Assembly: GCF_016865365.1 (NCBI RefSeq)
Contig: NZ_AP024469.1
Span: 3,998,501-4,062,500 of the forward strand
Direction of reading: 5' to 3'
DNA: 64,000 nt
Origin: Geobacter sp. SVR
Lineage (GTDB): Bacteria > Desulfobacterota > Desulfuromonadia > Geobacterales > Pseudopelobacteraceae
The notes under the pieces: model-generated
What the model saw: the letters and a program-made list of their open reading frames with translations, nothing else
Database searches by the model: none
What the model was told of the DNA's origin: nothing
In this document: positions 1 to 9,486 of the stretch, piece by piece
Layout: each line of letters begins with the position of its first letter
Position numbering within the stretch: position 1 is the stretch's first letter
Translations under genes and position numbers: made by a program

Positions 1-509
1 AGTCCCACCTGCTGATCCATCTCTTGGTCATCACTTTTGACGGCTGTGAAGGCGACGATGGCTTCATCGTATCTCTTCTCCCGCACCAGCAGACGCCCTT
101 TCAGGTACGCGATTTCTCCGGGACTTACTCCCTGCTGTTCTGACCACAGCACCCACTGCATGGCCTCTTGAAAACGCTCCAGGTTATAGAGCGAATTGAC
201 CAGGACCGCTGCCGCCTGGCTGAAGGGGGGCGTGCCGGTCAGAGCGGCCGTTAAATCGGCTACTGCTCCCGAATCATCGCCGGTTTCTTTCCTGCTCAAT
301 CCGGCGTAATAGCTGTTTATGGTGGAAGGCCCCTCCATGGTGCGAGCAGCCAGGAGCAGTTGCAGTGCCTCCTCGTAGTTTTCGCGGTTGTATTCCTCGA
401 TAGCCCGGCTTGTCGTGGCCGGAGCTTCCAGGGCAAAAGCGGCAGGTGTGAAGGGAATGGATAACAGGAGAACCGCGGAAGGCATCAGGAGAAGATTGAA
501 CCATTTCAT
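1..509 (-). CDS. Exported TPR-like protein, 5' part only
   Basis: The gene runs off the left edge, so only about 169 N-terminal residues are visible. The start is the ATG at 509-507, which follows GGAGGCGAAA; an ATG five bases downstream is in another frame. Residues 1-25 form a signal peptide (MKWFNLLLMPSAVLLL, then a region ending AFA). After it come helical pairs with the Ala/Tyr/Leu spacing of tetratricopeptide repeats, for example AIEEYNRENYEEALQLLLAA and a later RYDEAIVAFTAV. TPR proteins of this kind scaffold other proteins in the periplasm or at the envelope. The family and partner cannot be fixed from this part. Confidence 0.7.
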   Translation of the reverse strand, partial: MKWFNLLLMPSAVLLLSIPFTPAAFALEAPATTSRAIEEYNRENYEEALQLLLAARTMEGPSTINSYYAGLSRKETGDDSGAVADLTAALTGTPPFSQAAAVLVNSLYNLERFQEAMQWVLWSEQQGVSPGEIAYLKGRLLVREKRYDEAIVAFTAVKSDDQEMDQQVG

Positions 510-859
510 TTTCGCCTCCAACTCATGACCATACCGGCCAAAAGCGGGAGACAACAATAACATCGTTATACAAAAATGTCTCGTGATAATATCTTACAAG
601 CTATTGATTTACAGAGAAAAGAATTGATCTACCCGCCTACACTGAATCCGCACACATCCTCAACAATTCCAGTCTATGAATATCCATTTTTACAAAACAG
701 GCCGCGTTGCGCCTGCTGCCTGTCTGCGTGCTCCGGCACGGGACGCCCTGGAGATGGAAACTTCTCCCCCAGGCGTGACTAATCGCATTTTAATAGTATT
801 TTTTAAGTATCGAATACACGACAGGGCGTAAAACTACGGACAACGGAAAGGAGGAGACG
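510..859. other. Intergenic region between divergent genes
   Basis: This 350-base spacer separates the divergent TPR gene and nitrite reductase gene. An open stretch at 576-782 has no Shine-Dalgarno sequence and no family resemblance. The segment 742-772 can fold into an imperfect hairpin (CCTGGAGA near 748 against TCTCC and CAGG near 762-772). The final 70 bases are AT-rich and should hold the nitrite reductase promoter, but I see no convincing -35/-10 pair, sigma-54 site or FNR-type palindrome. I looked for a GEMM-type cyclic dinucleotide riboswitch, which precedes some Geobacter cytochrome genes, and did not find its conserved core. Confidence 0.4.
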
Positions 860-2476
860 ATGATTCTCAGGAAACTGGCGTATGGTGCAACTATCGGTGG
901 AGCGATAGCGGCTTTATCCCTGCCGCTGTTCACCGATGCTGCCAAGGCAAAACCGACAAAACCGGCCAAAGCTGCCAAGACGGAGAACAAGGAATCCTGC
1001 TACGGCTGTCACGCAGAAATCAAGGACCTCCACCAGGGCTCCAAGCACGCCGGACTGGCCTGCAGCACCTGCCATCAAAAACTTGATGAACATCTGGCCA
1101 ATCCCGATACCAAACCGGTCACGATCATCGACCAGGCCTTGTGCGGTTCCTGCCACAAGGATGAATATGCCGGCTCAATGAAGGTGAATTACGAGTCTCA
1201 GGCCCACCGCGAGAAGGGCATTCCCGGCGGCCGCTCGCCGATGATGGACAAGCTGCTGGAACCTTACGGCTTCACCATCGAACACAATGAGCCGCGCGGC
1301 CATCCCTTCATGGTGATCGACCAGTTCGTGGTGGACCGCTTCGCCGGGGGGCGCTTTCAGCACAAACAGCGCTGGCTGGGAACCGATACGACCGGCAAGA
1401 CCTGGGATGTGCTCGAGGACAGGGGACCGGACTTCAAGATGCCGGATACCGCCAAGGCAGGCAACCCGACCTGCATCCAATGCAAGACGTCGGACCATAT
1501 CCTGAAATGGAAGTTCCTGGGGGACAAGGATCCCCGGGCCACCTGGGACCGCACCTCGGATGTGATAGCCGTGGCAAAGGACACCAATAACACGGTCGGG
1601 TGCATCCATTGCCATGATCCGCATGGAACGCAGCCGCGCGTCGTGCGCGACGAATTGATTCACCGTATCGAATCGGGAGCCACGATGTTCGCCGGCAAGG
1701 ATGGCAAAACCGACCTGCAGGTGATCTCGTTCCGCGATGGTTTCCGCAAGATCGGCATCATGAAGAAGGCCGATTCCCGAATAATGTGCGCCCAATGCCA
1801 TGTCGAGTACGCCTGCGGCAAGGGGTACGAGTTCGACAGCGGCAAGCCGATCGGCTTCGACGACCAGCGCACCAACCATATGCCGCTGACGCAGGTCAAG
1901 GAACTGCTCGCCCACTACCGGCAGCTCAATTTCTATGATTTCAAACACGCAGTGACCGGCGCGCGGCTGGTCAAGCTGCAGCACCCCGAGGCAGAGACCT
2001 TCTCCGGCAGCGCGCATGAGCGGGCCGGCGTGACCTGCGCCGATTGTCACATGCCGCAGATGAAGAACGCCCAGGGCAAGACCTACCGGTCGCACATGAT
2101 GCTCAGGCCGCGCAATCATGTCAAGGAGGCCTGCTCGCGCTGCCATCCGCAATGGACGACCGAACAACAGCTCTACCAGATGGATGCGATCCAGAATTAC
2201 ATCCGGGGCAAGATCCGCAAGTCGGAATTCTGGCTGAGCCAGTTGATCGATACCTATGCCGTGGCAAAACGCCTGGGGGTGGACGAGGCGACCCTGGCCA
2301 AGGCCCGTGAAAAGCACGAAGAGGCGCATGTGCTGTGGGAGTGGTGGACTGCAGAGAACAGCGACGGTTTCCACAATCCCGACCTGGCCCGGGAGAGCCT
2401 GGGGATGTCTATTACCATCTCAAAGGAAGGAGTTGCTCTGCTCAACAAGGCCCTGAACGAACGCGGCAAAAAATAG
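860..2476 (+). CDS. Octaheme cytochrome c nitrite reductase (ONR/TvNiR type)
   Basis: This 538-aa protein should reduce nitrite to ammonium in the periplasm. It has a signal peptide (residues 1-30) and eight heme-binding motifs: seven CXXCH, beginning CYGCH at residue 47, and one CXXCK (CIQCK, 205-209) as the fourth. A lysine-ligated fourth heme is the catalytic heme of octaheme nitrite reductases; pentaheme NrfA has it as heme 1. The motif CAQCHVEYAC (310-319) places Tyr317 two residues before Cys319, as in the cross-linked Tyr-Cys pair of the Thioalkalivibrio enzyme, and His375 in LQHPE fits the active-site histidine. The start is supported by GGAAAGGAGGAGACG before the ATG. No NrfH-like quinol partner lies next to it, so its electron donor is encoded elsewhere. 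Automated pipelines may label it NrfA. Confidence 0.88.
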   Translation: MILRKLAYGATIGGAIAALSLPLFTDAAKAKPTKPAKAAKTENKESCYGCHAEIKDLHQGSKHAGLACSTCHQKLDEHLANPDTKPVTIIDQALCGSCHKDEYAGSMKVNYESQAHREKGIPGGRSPMMDKLLEPYGFTIEHNEPRGHPFMVIDQFVVDRFAGGRFQHKQRWLGTDTTGKTWDVLEDRGPDFKMPDTAKAGNPTCIQCKTSDHILKWKFLGDKDPRATWDRTSDVIAVAKDTNNTVGCIHCHDPHGTQPRVVRDELIHRIESGATMFAGKDGKTDLQVISFRDGFRKIGIMKKADSRIMCAQCHVEYACGKGYEFDSGKPIGFDDQRTNHMPLTQVKELLAHYRQLNFYDFKHAVTGARLVKLQHPEAETFSGSAHERAGVTCADCHMPQMKNAQGKTYRSHMMLRPRNHVKEACSRCHPQWTTEQQLYQMDAIQNYIRGKIRKSEFWLSQLIDTYAVAKRLGVDEATLAKAREKHEEAHVLWEWWTAENSDGFHNPDLARESLGMSITISKEGVALLNKALNERGKK

Positions 2477-2521
2477 GCGGGGTAACACCGGGGAGGACGC
2501 GGGGTGAAGGGATGGTTGTTC

Positions 2522-4498
2522 CTACTTCTCCGTCATCCTGATCACCTCCCCCTCGGGCACCTCCGTAAAGATGCAGTTTTCCGAAGGGGAGTCGGTGGGT
2601 TTCACCGTGTACAGGCCCACCGGCTCCTCCTTGCCCTTGACGATGACACGGCTGACCCCCCTGATCTCAAACCCTTTCAGCTCCTCCGCTTCGATGGCGG
2701 GTAGCAACTTCGAGATCGTGCCCTGGGTGACCAGCAGATCCGCATCGAACCTGCGGGTGAGAGATTCCACCCGGGCACCCAGGTTGACATGGTCTCCGAT
2801 GACGGTGTAGTCCATCTTCTTGCCGTCAGCGCCAATGTTGCCCACTACCACCTCTCCGGTATTGATACCGATGCCGCACGAAAGCGGGGGTTTTCCTTCC
2901 CGCTGCCATTTACGGTGCAACTCTCCGAGCCGTACCTGCATCTCCAGGGCACAGCGCAGGGCGTATTCGGCGTGATTCTCCCGCGGCAGGGGCGCGTTCC
3001 AGAAGACCACGATGGCGTCGCCGACGAATTTGTCCAGCGTCCCTTCCCATTTAAGGATCACGTCAGTCATGGCCCCGAGATATTCGTTCAGGATGGCAAC
3101 GACCTCTTCGGGCGAATGCTTTTCGGAAAAGGTGGTGAAGCCGCGCACATCGGAAAAGAGAACCGTTACCTCCCTTTTTTCTCCGCCGAGCCTGGCCATG
3201 TCCGGATTTTTGATGAGTTCGTTGACGATGGTCTGGGTGACGTAGCTGGAGAACATGGCCCTGATCCGGCGGGCATGGCGCTCCTCAAAGGCGTAGTTCC
3301 AGGCGGTGATCGATGTGAAGGAGAAGAAGATGGTGCCGAGCGGGGCCGCCAGATTTATCCATAGCCCCAATTGGGTAAAGAGCAGGTAGCCGGCCAGCCA
3401 GACCACTGCCAGACCTGCCAGCGATGCGGCAGTCCCCCATGCCAGCCTCAGCCGGCTCAGCGCCAATGCCATGGCCAGTCCGGGAATCAGAAGAAAGATC
3501 AGGTTTCCGGTTTGCGAAGCCTCTGTTATGAACCGTTTTTCAAGAATGGAGGCCGCCACGGAGGCATGCTTTTCGACTCCCGGCATTACGGTCGTGTAGG
3601 GGGTTACCCTGAGGTCGTAGATTCCGATGGCGGTCGGCCCGACAAAGACGATGCGGTTCTCCAATTCGGCGCGCCCGACGGTACCATCCAGAATGTCCGC
3701 AATGGAGATGTGGCGGAAGGTGCGGCCGGGACCGTAATAGTTGATCGGCATGCGGCCGTAGTGATCGGTGGGGATGAAAGTTTTGCCGACTCTGATCCCC
3801 CGCGTGGCGGATACGGTCAGCTTCTCGGGTGAGATCCCCAGGAAGGCGGCGGCACAGCGCAACCCCAGGGAGGGATACAGGGCATTATCGTACACCAGCA
3901 GCAGGTGTTCCCATCTCAGGGTACCGTCGAAGTCGTCGGGAAACATATTGATGTTGCCCAGCGCCATGGCGCTTTCTTCCAGGTGCCGCACCGGAACCGT
4001 AAGCACCCCTCCCGACATGATCGGCGGATGCTTCCTGAATAGCTCCTGGTCCTCCACGGACACTATGGCAGATTTCTCCAGGATCGCATCGGAGAGAGGA
4101 ATGGCCTGCTGTTCGAAGTCGAGCGCCATGGGAAGCACCACGTTGCCGGCTTCCCTGATGGCACGGGCGAAATCGGGATCGTTCCTTTCCGATTCGGGAA
4201 AGATGACGTCATAGGCAATCACGGCCGCTTCGGCCCGGGCCAATTTTTCCACCAGCCGGGCATGCACATCCCTGCTCCAGGGCCAGCGGCCCAGCTTTGC
4301 CAGGCTTTTTTCGTCGATTGTGGCGATTATTACCGAATCGGGGGGAGTGAGAGGGCCGCGGGCCTTGAAACGGGCATCAAGGAGCTTTGCTTCCAGCATC
4401 GCGAAAAGGGTGGGATTCCAAACCAGGATCAAACAGAAACACAGCGTCACACCGGTACCGATCAAAAACCGCGCAACCCTGGTGTTCACTGTTTTCAT
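2522..4498 (-). CDS. CHASE2-domain class III adenylate/guanylate cyclase
   Basis: This 658-aa membrane protein is predicted to make cAMP (or cGMP) in response to an extracytoplasmic signal. An N-terminal membrane segment (about 10-30) is followed by a CHASE2 sensor domain (about 35-320, with the family phrase GRWPWSR). Next come three membrane segments (about 335-405) and a class III cyclase domain (about 440-625). The two metal-binding aspartates are in FSDVRGFT and FVGDAIVVFW. The segment DYTVIGDHVNLGARVE carries the purine-recognition Asp and the transition-state Asn and Arg. It is the last gene of a short minus-strand run with the HAD and HNH genes and begins six bases after the HAD stop. 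Nucleotide choice (ATP or GTP) is inferred, with ATP favoured. Confidence 0.88.
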   Translation of the reverse strand: MKTVNTRVARFLIGTGVTLCFCLILVWNPTLFAMLEAKLLDARFKARGPLTPPDSVIIATIDEKSLAKLGRWPWSRDVHARLVEKLARAEAAVIAYDVIFPESERNDPDFARAIREAGNVVLPMALDFEQQAIPLSDAILEKSAIVSVEDQELFRKHPPIMSGGVLTVPVRHLEESAMALGNINMFPDDFDGTLRWEHLLLVYDNALYPSLGLRCAAAFLGISPEKLTVSATRGIRVGKTFIPTDHYGRMPINYYGPGRTFRHISIADILDGTVGRAELENRIVFVGPTAIGIYDLRVTPYTTVMPGVEKHASVAASILEKRFITEASQTGNLIFLLIPGLAMALALSRLRLAWGTAASLAGLAVVWLAGYLLFTQLGLWINLAAPLGTIFFSFTSITAWNYAFEERHARRIRAMFSSYVTQTIVNELIKNPDMARLGGEKREVTVLFSDVRGFTTFSEKHSPEEVVAILNEYLGAMTDVILKWEGTLDKFVGDAIVVFWNAPLPRENHAEYALRCALEMQVRLGELHRKWQREGKPPLSCGIGINTGEVVVGNIGADGKKMDYTVIGDHVNLGARVESLTRRFDADLLVTQGTISKLLPAIEAEELKGFEIRGVSRVIVKGKEEPVGLYTVKPTDSPSENCIFTEVPEGEVIRMTEK

Positions 4499-4504
4499 GA
4501 CCCG

Positions 4505-5143
4505 CTACCCCCCGAATACATGCGACAGGATCTCCCCATGCCGCTCTATGCGATGCGACGACGGAAGCCGGGACTTGTAGGCCACAAAAGGCACGCCCGC
4601 CCCCCGCGCCGACATCATGTCCACCTCGCCGTCGCCGACAAACAGCGCCTCTCCCGCTTCAATACCGAAATGGTCGAGGATCTTGAGCAACGGCTCCGGA
4701 TGCGGTTTGGGATTGGTAACCTTGGCGGCAGTCATGACATATTCGAAATAGCCGCTCAGCCCGAAATCATCGATGATCATATCCATCGAGATGGCCCGGT
4801 TGGTGCAGACCGCCAGGGAAACCCTTCCCTTCAGGCGGTCGAGAGTTTCGATCAACCCATCCTCGATGCTCATGAACGGTGCCAGGTCCCGGTAATGGAT
4901 CGTCTTTGCAAACGACCAGGCGCTATCGCGGCAGGGGTCGTTGCCGAAAAAATATTCCATGACATTCTCGAAAGAATAGGTATGAAGCACGGTGCGTGCC
5001 TTGAGGTCGGAACGGTCCAGAGGGGGCCTGCCAAGATGCTCCATTACGCGATTGTAGAAGATGTAATTCGACTCGAGAGTATCGAGCATGACCCCGTCGC
5101 AGTCATAGATCAAAAGCTTGCAGCGCTTATTCGTCTGTTTCAT
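4505..5143 (-). CDS. HAD-superfamily hydrolase, phosphoglycolate phosphatase-like
   Basis: This 212-aa soluble protein is a haloacid dehalogenase-type phosphatase. Motif I is YDCDGVMLDT near residue 14, with the nucleophile and acid/base aspartates two residues apart. Motif II is in VCTNRA, and motifs III/IV are KPHPEPL followed by VGDGEVDMMSARGAG. The helical cap between residues 20 and 90 fits the Gph/PGP class that removes phosphate from small molecules such as 2-phosphoglycolate. The substrate cannot be assigned from sequence. Its start overlaps the 3' end of the HNH gene by 17 bases, which suggests coupled translation. Confidence 0.82.
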   Translation of the reverse strand: MKQTNKRCKLLIYDCDGVMLDTLESNYIFYNRVMEHLGRPPLDRSDLKARTVLHTYSFENVMEYFFGNDPCRDSAWSFAKTIHYRDLAPFMSIEDGLIETLDRLKGRVSLAVCTNRAISMDMIIDDFGLSGYFEYVMTAAKVTNPKPHPEPLLKILDHFGIEAGEALFVGDGEVDMMSARGAGVPFVAYKSRLPSSHRIERHGEILSHVFGG

Positions 5144-5447
5144 GCGGTGATTCCGCCTTCTCGAATTGGTTCAGGTAGTCCTGCCATTCCATCGGCAGCA
5201 GATACTTTTTCTTGGTGTTGCACTCTTTGCAGGCAGGCACCACGTTGTTGCGGGAGGCTTTGCCCCCCCGGGCGATGGGGATGACATGGTCCATGGTCAG
5301 TTCAGTCGGCGGGAATATGCCTCCGCACCAATGGCAGCGTCCCTGGGCGATGCGGTTCTGCCACCAGCGGCTCCGGCGCAATTCCCGGGACTTGTCCCGC
5401 TCGCGCCGGATCTCCTGCTCGCTTATTTCGATGATGAAAGGGTCCAT
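5127..5447 (-). CDS. HNH endonuclease family protein
   Basis: This 106-aa protein has an HNH nuclease fold. A zinc-binding CHWC pair near residue 38 is followed by the catalytic segment TMDHVIPIARGGKASRNNVVPACKECN (described here in parts: DH, then N, then CKEC). The zinc cysteines and the His-Asn-His core are all present, so it should be an active metal-dependent nuclease. Small stand-alone HNH proteins are common and often of unknown role, and nothing nearby suggests a restriction or intron system. It leads a minus-strand run with a HAD phosphatase and an adenylate cyclase. Confidence 0.8.
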   Translation of the reverse strand: MDPFIIEISEQEIRRERDKSRELRRSRWWQNRIAQGRCHWCGGIFPPTELTMDHVIPIARGGKASRNNVVPACKECNTKKKYLLPMEWQDYLNQFEKAESPHETDE

Positions 5448-5528
5448 TTATACTTTCCTGAATCGGTGACGACGTAACACCCACGTACCGTACGAAGACT
5501 TACGCCGCTCGACGAAACAAATCAGTTC

Positions 5529-7901
5529 CTAGCGGCGCAGCGTGACAACCGTTGCTCCGTCCCTGCCCTCGTGCGCTCCGCCGGGACGGTGTTCCTCCAC
5601 CAGCGGATGACGGGCCAGATACTCGCGCACCGCGTCACGCAGGCGTCCGGTGCCGACGCCGTGAACGATGCGCACCTCCCGCAACCCGTCCAGCGCGGCA
5701 CGATCGAGGAATGGCTCCAGCAAGCCCAGCGCTTCCTCAACCCGCATGCCGATCAGTTTCAGCTCATGTTCGCCGGCCTCTTGGGGCGCCTCGACGGTCC
5801 ATCCCCCCGGGGACTTCCGGCCGGCTTTTTCCCTGTCCTTCTTCGCGGAAGAAACCAGATCGCTGACAGCAACATCCATCTCCATGCTGCCGGCCCTGAC
5901 CCTGGCCTTGCCGTGCCGTTCGTCGCAACTGATCACCACTCCGTCGAATCCCAGCGAACGGATACGGACCGGATCTCCGACCCGTACCCGATCAAGGGGG
6001 GCCTGGCCGGCTTCATCCGTATCGTGCGGTTCGAGCTGTCCGCTCAATTCCGCTTCGCTTTTCCGCAGCTTCTCGGCAACATCGCTGCGCTTCTCGCGCT
6101 TGTACTCGTCCAGGAGTTCGTTCATGCGGCGACGGCTGGAGGAGATCAATTCGCGGGCCTCGACCCAGGCCTTGTCGCGTACCTCCCTGCGGGCCTGCTC
6201 GATGCCGGCGGCGCGCTCCTTCAACTGCTGCTGCGTCAGGCGAACCTGGGCCTGCTGCCGCTCCAGCTCTCTGGTGGCCTCGGCCAACTCCTCGCGCTTG
6301 CGGTGCAGTTCAGCCAGCAGCGAGGTAAATTCGGCGCCGGCGTGGCCCAGCATCTGGCGCGCAAATTCGATCACCCGCTCCGGCATCCCGAAACGCCGGG
6401 CTACTTCGATGGCATGCGAATGTCCCGGCTCACCGCTGATCAGCCGGTAAAGAGGGGTAAACTTTTCGGCATCGAACTCCATGCCGGCATTGATCATGCC
6501 CGGCGTCCGATGAACATAGCCGATGATCTCCGACAGATGGGTGGTGGCGATCACTGCGGCGCCCGCTTCCTGGAGGACTCTCAGCACGCCGCAAGCAATG
6601 GCCGCCCCCTGCTGCGGCTCGGTACCGGCCCCCAGTTCATCCAGCAATACCAGGGCTCGGGGCCCGGCTTGGTCGAGCATGGCAGCGATACGGGCCACAT
6701 GGGCGGAAAAGGTCGAAAGGCTTTCCTCGATCGACTGGTCGTCACCGATATCAACCAGCAGCGTATCCAGCAGGGGAAAGGTGGAGCGGGCGCCGTCAAC
6801 CGGCACCGGCAGGCCGCACAGGGCCATAAGCATCAGAATGCCGGCCGTTTTGAGGGCAATGGTCTTGCCGCCGGCATTGGGTCCGGTGATGACCATCACA
6901 CGGCCTTCGTTCCCCAGTTCAAGGTCAAGCGCCTCCACCCGGGAGAGCCCCCCCTGGCGCTCCAGCATCAGCAGCAGCGGATGGCGCGCGCCGGCCAACC
7001 TCAAGGTCCCCTCGCCGTTGAACCGGGGCTCTTCCAGGCGGTAGGCATCGGCAAAACGCGCGATGGCATTCAGTTCATCCAGGGTCAGCAGGGTTTCGAA
7101 GCAGCCCCGTATATCAGCCGCATCCTCCCGGATCCAGGCCGAGAGTTGCCGCAGGATGCGGATCTCCTCGGCCTTTTCTTCGGCAGTCAGATTCTCCAGT
7201 TCGTTGACGAAGGGAATGATCTCCAGCGGCTCCATGAAGGCGGTTTCGCCCGAAGATGAGACGTCGTGCACGACCCCCTTGACCATGCCCTTGGAATCCA
7301 TGCGTACCGGTATCACCCACCGCCCGGAGCGCTGGGTGATGAAGTCGTCCTGCAGGAAGATCTCGATATCGTTGTCCCTGACGATCTCTTCCATCTTCTT
7401 GCGTATGCGGGCGATCAGCGATCGTTTGGTGCGTCGGATCTCCCGCAATTGGGACGAGGCGCTGTCCATGATGCTGCCGTCGTGATCGATCGAGGCGGCC
7501 AGCGGTTCGAGAATATCGGAGAAAGGTCTCAAGGCAGGCGCCAGGGACATCAGCAGGGGGATATCGCTGCGCGGCGCGAATTGGCGGGCGATCTCCCCGA
7601 AAATCCGCAGGACCGGGATGAACAGCAGCAGCTCTCCGGGGGGGAGAAAAGCACCGGCAGGACGCACGGTTTCCAGCTGAGGCCGGATATCGCCGAAATT
7701 GGCGAGGCGGAGGGTGATGCTCAGGGAAGCCAGTGCGCGGATCTCCCGGACCCGCCCGGAAATGGCGCCGATTACCTCTGCGTCTGGCTGCGGCACCGTT
7801 TCCAGCAGCCTCTGACGCGTTACATCGCTGTGCACCTGGGTGGAAATTTCGGAAAGGATTTTGTCGAATTCGAGACGTTTCAGAGTTTCCCGCAGTATCA
7901 T
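5529..7901 (-). CDS. mutS2: MutS2 family endonuclease / ribosome-rescue ATPase
   Basis: At 790 aa this has full MutS2 length and layout. There is a MutS-like core and lever region, an ATPase with Walker A GPNAGGKT near residues 337-344 and Walker B ([13 protein letters not shown]) near 415. A charged coiled-coil clamp (about 510-640) follows, and the C-terminal Smr domain ends with the [16 protein letters not shown] motif. MutS2 lacks the mismatch-reading domain of MutS. It has been linked to suppression of recombination and to splitting collided ribosomes. The neighbouring gene is a GGQ release-factor-like protein whose end overlaps the mutS2 start by four bases (ATGA), so a joint role in translation rescue is attractive but inferred. 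Confidence 0.95.
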   Translation of the reverse strand: MILRETLKRLEFDKILSEISTQVHSDVTRQRLLETVPQPDAEVIGAISGRVREIRALASLSITLRLANFGDIRPQLETVRPAGAFLPPGELLLFIPVLRIFGEIARQFAPRSDIPLLMSLAPALRPFSDILEPLAASIDHDGSIMDSASSQLREIRRTKRSLIARIRKKMEEIVRDNDIEIFLQDDFITQRSGRWVIPVRMDSKGMVKGVVHDVSSSGETAFMEPLEIIPFVNELENLTAEEKAEEIRILRQLSAWIREDAADIRGCFETLLTLDELNAIARFADAYRLEEPRFNGEGTLRLAGARHPLLLMLERQGGLSRVEALDLELGNEGRVMVITGPNAGGKTIALKTAGILMLMALCGLPVPVDGARSTFPLLDTLLVDIGDDQSIEESLSTFSAHVARIAAMLDQAGPRALVLLDELGAGTEPQQGAAIACGVLRVLQEAGAAVIATTHLSEIIGYVHRTPGMINAGMEFDAEKFTPLYRLISGEPGHSHAIEVARRFGMPERVIEFARQMLGHAGAEFTSLLAELHRKREELAEATRELERQQAQVRLTQQQLKERAAGIEQARREVRDKAWVEARELISSSRRRMNELLDEYKREKRSDVAEKLRKSEAELSGQLEPHDTDEAGQAPLDRVRVGDPVRIRSLGFDGVVISCDERHGKARVRAGSMEMDVAVSDLVSSAKKDREKAGRKSPGGWTVEAPQEAGEHELKLIGMRVEEALGLLEPFLDRAALDGLREVRIVHGVGTGRLRDAVREYLARHPLVEEHRPGGAHEGRDGATVVTLRR

Positions 7902-8251
7902 GGCACCTTCTTGGCAGTCCGCCGCCGTCGGCGGTCCTTCTGTTTGCGAAGTCGTTCGATGCGCTTTGCCTCCGGCGTCTGCAGCCCGCTGGAGGCTTCG
8001 ATGCGCTCCAGCAGCTCCCTCCGGGCCAGAAAGCGGTTGATGGACTGGCTGCGCTCGCGGGAGACGCTCACGCTGATGCCGCTGGGAATATGCCGCAGTT
8101 GCACGCAGGTGGAGGTCTTGTTGACATGCTGGCCGCCGCTGCCAGAAGAACGGACGAACGTCTCCTCCAGGTCTTCCTCCCGCACCGCCAGTTCAGCCAT
8201 CTTCATACGCAGCCAGCGGTTCTTCTCATCGCTTACGGCAAAGACGGACAT
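7898..8251 (-). CDS. ArfB/RF-like peptidyl-tRNA hydrolase (GGQ protein)
   Basis: This 117-aa protein consists of the GGQ domain of class I peptide-chain release factors and a basic tail. The catalytic GGQ is in [14 protein letters not shown] near residue 40, and the last 25 residues are rich in Arg and Lys. It has no codon-recognition domain. That architecture matches ArfB (YaeJ) and the mitochondrial MTRFR group, which release peptides from stalled ribosomes, with the tail entering the empty mRNA channel. It is shorter than E. coli ArfB (about 140 aa). It sits directly upstream of mutS2 with a four-base overlap and downstream of an EAL/HDOD gene. Confidence 0.85.
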   Translation of the reverse strand: MSVFAVSDEKNRWLRMKMAELAVREEDLEETFVRSSGSGGQHVNKTSTCVQLRHIPSGISVSVSRERSQSINRFLARRELLERIEASSGLQTPEAKRIERLRKQKDRRRRRTAKKVP

Positions 8252-8253
8252 GG

Positions 8254-9486
8254 TCAGTTCAACCCGCTGCGCCAGTTGTAGGCTCTCACCTGCGCCGCCA
8301 ACAATTCCTCATGGGAAATCCCCATCGCCTCCAGCCGGTCGAAGGCCGCTTCGAAATGCATCCCTTCGATCATTTCAGCCAGATCCAACAGCTTTCCCAG
8401 CAGGCCGCTCCGCAGCGTCAAGGCTGCTCCGATCTCCTCGGAAAGATTGAGATTGGCAATCACTTCGTCCATCGAGATGCTGTAAATTGTTTCGAGCAGC
8501 GAGAGTATCCCAACCATGAAGGCCTTGTCGGCAGCTTCGCGGAATTCTTTCAGCTCCGGATGGCAACGGGCCAGCTGTTCCATCAGAGCAGCACGCACTG
8601 CCGCCATGTCCACCAGCGGATCTCTTTCAATCCCGCGGTTGTCGTCCGAGGCGAACAGGGCCAGTTGCGCCCAGCGCTTGATCTGCTGTCGTCCCAGGAT
8701 CGCCACTGCGTGCTGTACCGTCCGGATCTTTTCGCGCAACCCCAGCGAGACCGAATTGACCAGCAAAAGCAGTTTGTAGGTCATACCGGGGCTGCTGCGG
8801 AAGGTCTGCACGATCTCGTCGATATCGGCATCGTCCTCCACCAGGCGCACCAGTTTCAACAGGTTGGCGCCGGCCTCATCGAAATGCCTCTTCTCGATGA
8901 TCGAGGGAGTCGCAAAATAAAAACCCTGAAAATATTCGAAACCGAGGGCCAGGCATTGGCGGAATTCCTCGCGTGTCTCCACTTTTTCCGCCAGCAGTTT
9001 TACCGGGAACGGCTGCAAGTGCCGGACCATTTCAGCCAGACTCTCGACCGGCGTCTGCAGCAGGTCGATCTTGACGATCTCGACGATCCGGTACAGCTCC
9101 TCGTACTCGGCATCAAAGATATGGTCGTCCAGTGCCAGCACAAAACCGGCCTCTTTGAGAGCAAGGCAACGCTCAATCAATTCGGGCGTCACCCGCAGGT
9201 TTTCCAGCAGCTCCAGCACGACCCGTTCTCTGGGCAGCAGCTCGAGCGAGTCGCTCATCAACAACTCGAGATCCAGATTTATGAATCCTCTGTAGGCCCC
9301 CAGGATCCTTTCCAGACCGAACCCCGAGAGTGTGCCGATAATGACGCTGGCAGTTGCGTAGGAGGCGTCCCTGAAGCTGGCGGAGTTGTGGGAGCCGCTG
9401 GAACGAAACAGCAGTTCGTAGCCGACCACTTCTTCATTGCGGTTCAGGATCGGCTGGCGGCCGATCAGGTAGCTCATGTCCGGCAT
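8254..9486 (-). CDS. EAL-like plus HDOD domain signalling protein (YuxH type)
   Basis: This 410-aa cytoplasmic protein has an N-terminal EAL-type domain (about 1-200) and a C-terminal HDOD domain (about 205-390). The EAL signature reads ELL in GYELLFRS and lacks the DDFGTG loop, showing LALDDHIF instead. KID and AEKVET remain. Proteins of this layout generally act as signalling scaffolds, and active c-di-GMP hydrolysis is doubtful here. HDOD is a non-enzymatic relative of HD domains. Its start overlaps the end of the NUDIX gene by 13 bases. Confidence 0.85.
   Translation of the reverse strand: MPDMSYLIGRQPILNRNEEVVGYELLFRSSGSHNSASFRDASYATASVIIGTLSGFGLERILGAYRGFINLDLELLMSDSLELLPRERVVLELLENLRVTPELIERCLALKEAGFVLALDDHIFDAEYEELYRIVEIVKIDLLQTPVESLAEMVRHLQPFPVKLLAEKVETREEFRQCLALGFEYFQGFYFATPSIIEKRHFDEAGANLLKLVRLVEDDADIDEIVQTFRSSPGMTYKLLLLVNSVSLGLREKIRTVQHAVAILGRQQIKRWAQLALFASDDNRGIERDPLVDMAAVRAALMEQLARCHPELKEFREAADKAFMVGILSLLETIYSISMDEVIANLNLSEEIGAALTLRSGLLGKLLDLAEMIEGMHFEAAFDRLEAMGISHEELLAAQVRAYNWRSGLN

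Noticed and set aside
576-782. 68-codon plus-strand frame upstream of the nitrite reductase
   Set aside because: No ribosome-binding site, atypical composition, and nothing recognisable in the product.
510-859. Possible GEMM (cyclic dinucleotide) riboswitch before the cytochrome
   Set aside because: Some Geobacter cytochromes have one, but the conserved receptor and core segments are absent; only a weak hairpin is present.
1175-2374. Minus-strand open frame of 399 codons opposite the nitrite reductase gene
   Set aside because: The plus-strand gene has a strong ribosome-binding site, signal peptide and eight heme motifs; the antisense frame has none of these.
5127-5447. HNH gene as part of a restriction or homing system
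   Set aside because: No methyltransferase, intron, intein or toxin-type neighbour was found, so it is reported only as an HNH-family protein.
5571-7259. 562-codon plus-strand frame opposite mutS2
   Set aside because: Antisense shadow of mutS2; no start signal and no domain resemblance.
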